DNA of 64,000 nt from Chryseobacterium sp. JM1. GTDB lineage: Bacteria > Bacteroidota > Bacteroidia > Flavobacteriales > Weeksellaceae. Under the pieces are notes generated by a model, which was not told the DNA's origin, ran no database searches, and was given only the letters and a program-made list of their open reading frames with translations. The translations under genes and the position numbers were made by a program. The DNA lies in contig NZ_JPRN01000006.1 in the NCBI RefSeq assembly GCF_000737715.1, forward strand, positions 124,001 to 188,000. The letters are read 5' to 3'. This document shows, one piece after another, positions 63,049 to 64,000 of this stretch (position 1 is the stretch's first letter; each line of letters opens with the position of its first letter).

Positions 63049-63981
63049 ATGAAAATTCTCCTTTTAGATAAAAACCATCCTCTCATCACAGAGCAGCTTC
63101 TGGCTAAAAACTTTGTGCTGGAAGAGGATTTTACGTCTTCCTACGATGAGGTCTGCCATAAAATTGAAAATTATGACGGAATCATCATCAGGAGCAGAAT
63201 TCCTTTGGATAAAAACTTTCTTGAAAAGGGAAAGAATCTGAAATTTATCGCCAGGGTAGGAGCCGGAATGGAAAATATTGATATTCCTGTTGCAGAACAA
63301 TTGGGAATACAGTTGATCAATTCTCCCGAAGGCAACAGAGATTCTGTCGCAGAACACGTTGTAGGAATGTTGCTGATTCTGATGAACCGCCTTTTCATTG
63401 CTTCCAATGAAGTGAAAAACGGAATCTGGAAACGGGAAGAGAACAGAGGAGACGAGCTGCTTGGAAAAACAGTAGGCCTTATCGGATACGGAAATATGGG
63501 AAAAGCTACTGCGAAAAGATTCTCAGGATTCGGCTGTAAAGTTGTTTTTCATGATATCCTTCCCGGACTTGCTGATGAGTACGCTTCACAGGTCAGCTTG
63601 GAAGAGCTACGGCAGTCTGCAGATATTGTAAGCCTGCATATTCCGCTTACTTCTGAAACCCACTATCTTATTGATGAAAAGTTTATTTTGGGAATGAAAA
63701 AGGACTTCTATTTTGTCAATACCGCAAGAGGAAAAAATGTAGAAACTAAATATTTAGTTGATGCTTTGAGGTCAGGGAAAGTTAAAGGCGCGTGTCTGGA
63801 CGTTCTCGAGTATGAAAAAGCATCTTTTGAAAACCTTGAAACAGAAAACGAAGATCTCAAGTATCTTCTGGAATCTGAAAAAACAATTGTAACCCCACAC
63901 ATTGCCGGCTGGACTCATCAGAGTAAAGAAAAACTGGCTCAGGTGATTGTAGATAAAATTGTGGAGAAGTTTGCAAGGTAG
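63049..63981 (+). CDS. 2-hydroxyacid dehydrogenase, D-3-phosphoglycerate dehydrogenase-like
   Basis: NAD-dependent oxidoreductase that may oxidise 3-phosphoglycerate in serine synthesis. The 310 residues have a catalytic domain (IIIRSRIPLDKNFL, ARVGAGMENIDI) and a Rossmann domain (GLIGYGNMGKATAKRF). The catalytic Arg is in VNTARGKNV and the catalytic His is in TPHIAGWTHQS. The C-terminal ACT domain of classical SerA is absent, as in short type III PGDH. Other 2-hydroxyacid substrates remain possible. No operon partner lies downstream in the window. Confidence 0.88.
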   Translation: MKILLLDKNHPLITEQLLAKNFVLEEDFTSSYDEVCHKIENYDGIIIRSRIPLDKNFLEKGKNLKFIARVGAGMENIDIPVAEQLGIQLINSPEGNRDSVAEHVVGMLLILMNRLFIASNEVKNGIWKREENRGDELLGKTVGLIGYGNMGKATAKRFSGFGCKVVFHDILPGLADEYASQVSLEELRQSADIVSLHIPLTSETHYLIDEKFILGMKKDFYFVNTARGKNVETKYLVDALRSGKVKGACLDVLEYEKASFENLETENEDLKYLLESEKTIVTPHIAGWTHQSKEKLAQVIVDKIVEKFAR

Positions 63982-64000
63982 TTAATCATCCCCGCTGAAG

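Overview
The window is a 64 kb stretch of chromosome from a Flavobacteriia member, most likely Chryseobacterium or a close relative in the Weeksellaceae (inferred from protein content, not from a marker search). The basis is: a CcoN-CcoO fusion with single-heme CcoP, TonB-dependent receptors of the Bacteroidetes type, an MCE protein, LytS/LytR pairs, AT-rich DNA, scarce Shine-Dalgarno sequences, and many copies of the Bacteroidetes -7 promoter element TAnnTTTG. No tRNA, rRNA, CRISPR array, transposase or prophage gene was seen. Most of the window is core genome; the unusual material lies in leaders, promoters and intergenic repeats.

Layout: 1-523 partial pgi; 729-2731 an operon of a TraB/GumN protein, an ECF sigma factor and a membrane protein; 2888-7481 a DUF4349 lipoprotein, a glutaryl-CoA-dehydrogenase-like enzyme, a DoxX protein, a small Cys-rich double-glycine peptide and an AI-2E family permease; 7877-12696 Lon protease and a PpiD/SurA-type chaperone; 12824-16561 an MCE protein followed by two Fe-S electron-transfer proteins and a conserved unknown; 16583-18410 a hexapeptide acyltransferase and a Wzx-like flippase; 18482-20341 a lipoprotein and serS; 20517-23120 two unknown exported proteins; 23245-32918 a complete cbb3 oxidase structural and assembly locus (ccoI, ccoS, ccoNO, ccoQ, ccoP, ccoG, fixH, a TauE/SafE protein, a lipoprotein), with a divergent Crp/Fnr regulator at 33004; 33781-35604 panB, a small membrane protein and an RluA-family enzyme; 35713-41879 a TPP riboswitch and the thiamine operon thiS-thiC-thiE-like-thiE-thiG-thiH-thiF; 41945-50283 three TonB-dependent or related outer-membrane receptors, one behind a long structured leader; 50445-52131 a LytS/LytR two-component system; 52182-57557 two aconitases (AcnA, AcnB); 58000-58770 a WG-repeat protein; 58979-61313 a second TPP riboswitch in front of a TonB-dependent receptor, probably a thiamine importer; 61452-63981 an HU-CCDC81-type protein, an acyl-CoA thioesterase, a GxxExxY remnant and a D-3-phosphoglycerate-dehydrogenase-like enzyme.

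Themes. Thiamine biosynthesis and a putative thiamine receptor are both under TPP riboswitches, each with a visible candidate expression platform. The receptor at 44919 is preceded by a candidate stripped-down S-box (SAM-I-like) RNA at the predicted transcription start and by a tri-cysteine leader peptide (MRMCCCF), suggesting control by sulphur status; this is the strongest candidate for something undescribed. The LytS/LytR promoter carries a tandem repeat with 21-bp spacing as expected of LytTR sites. Several promoters abut their start codon, suggesting leaderless or almost leaderless mRNAs. Intergenic regions hold several self-similar dispersed repeats.
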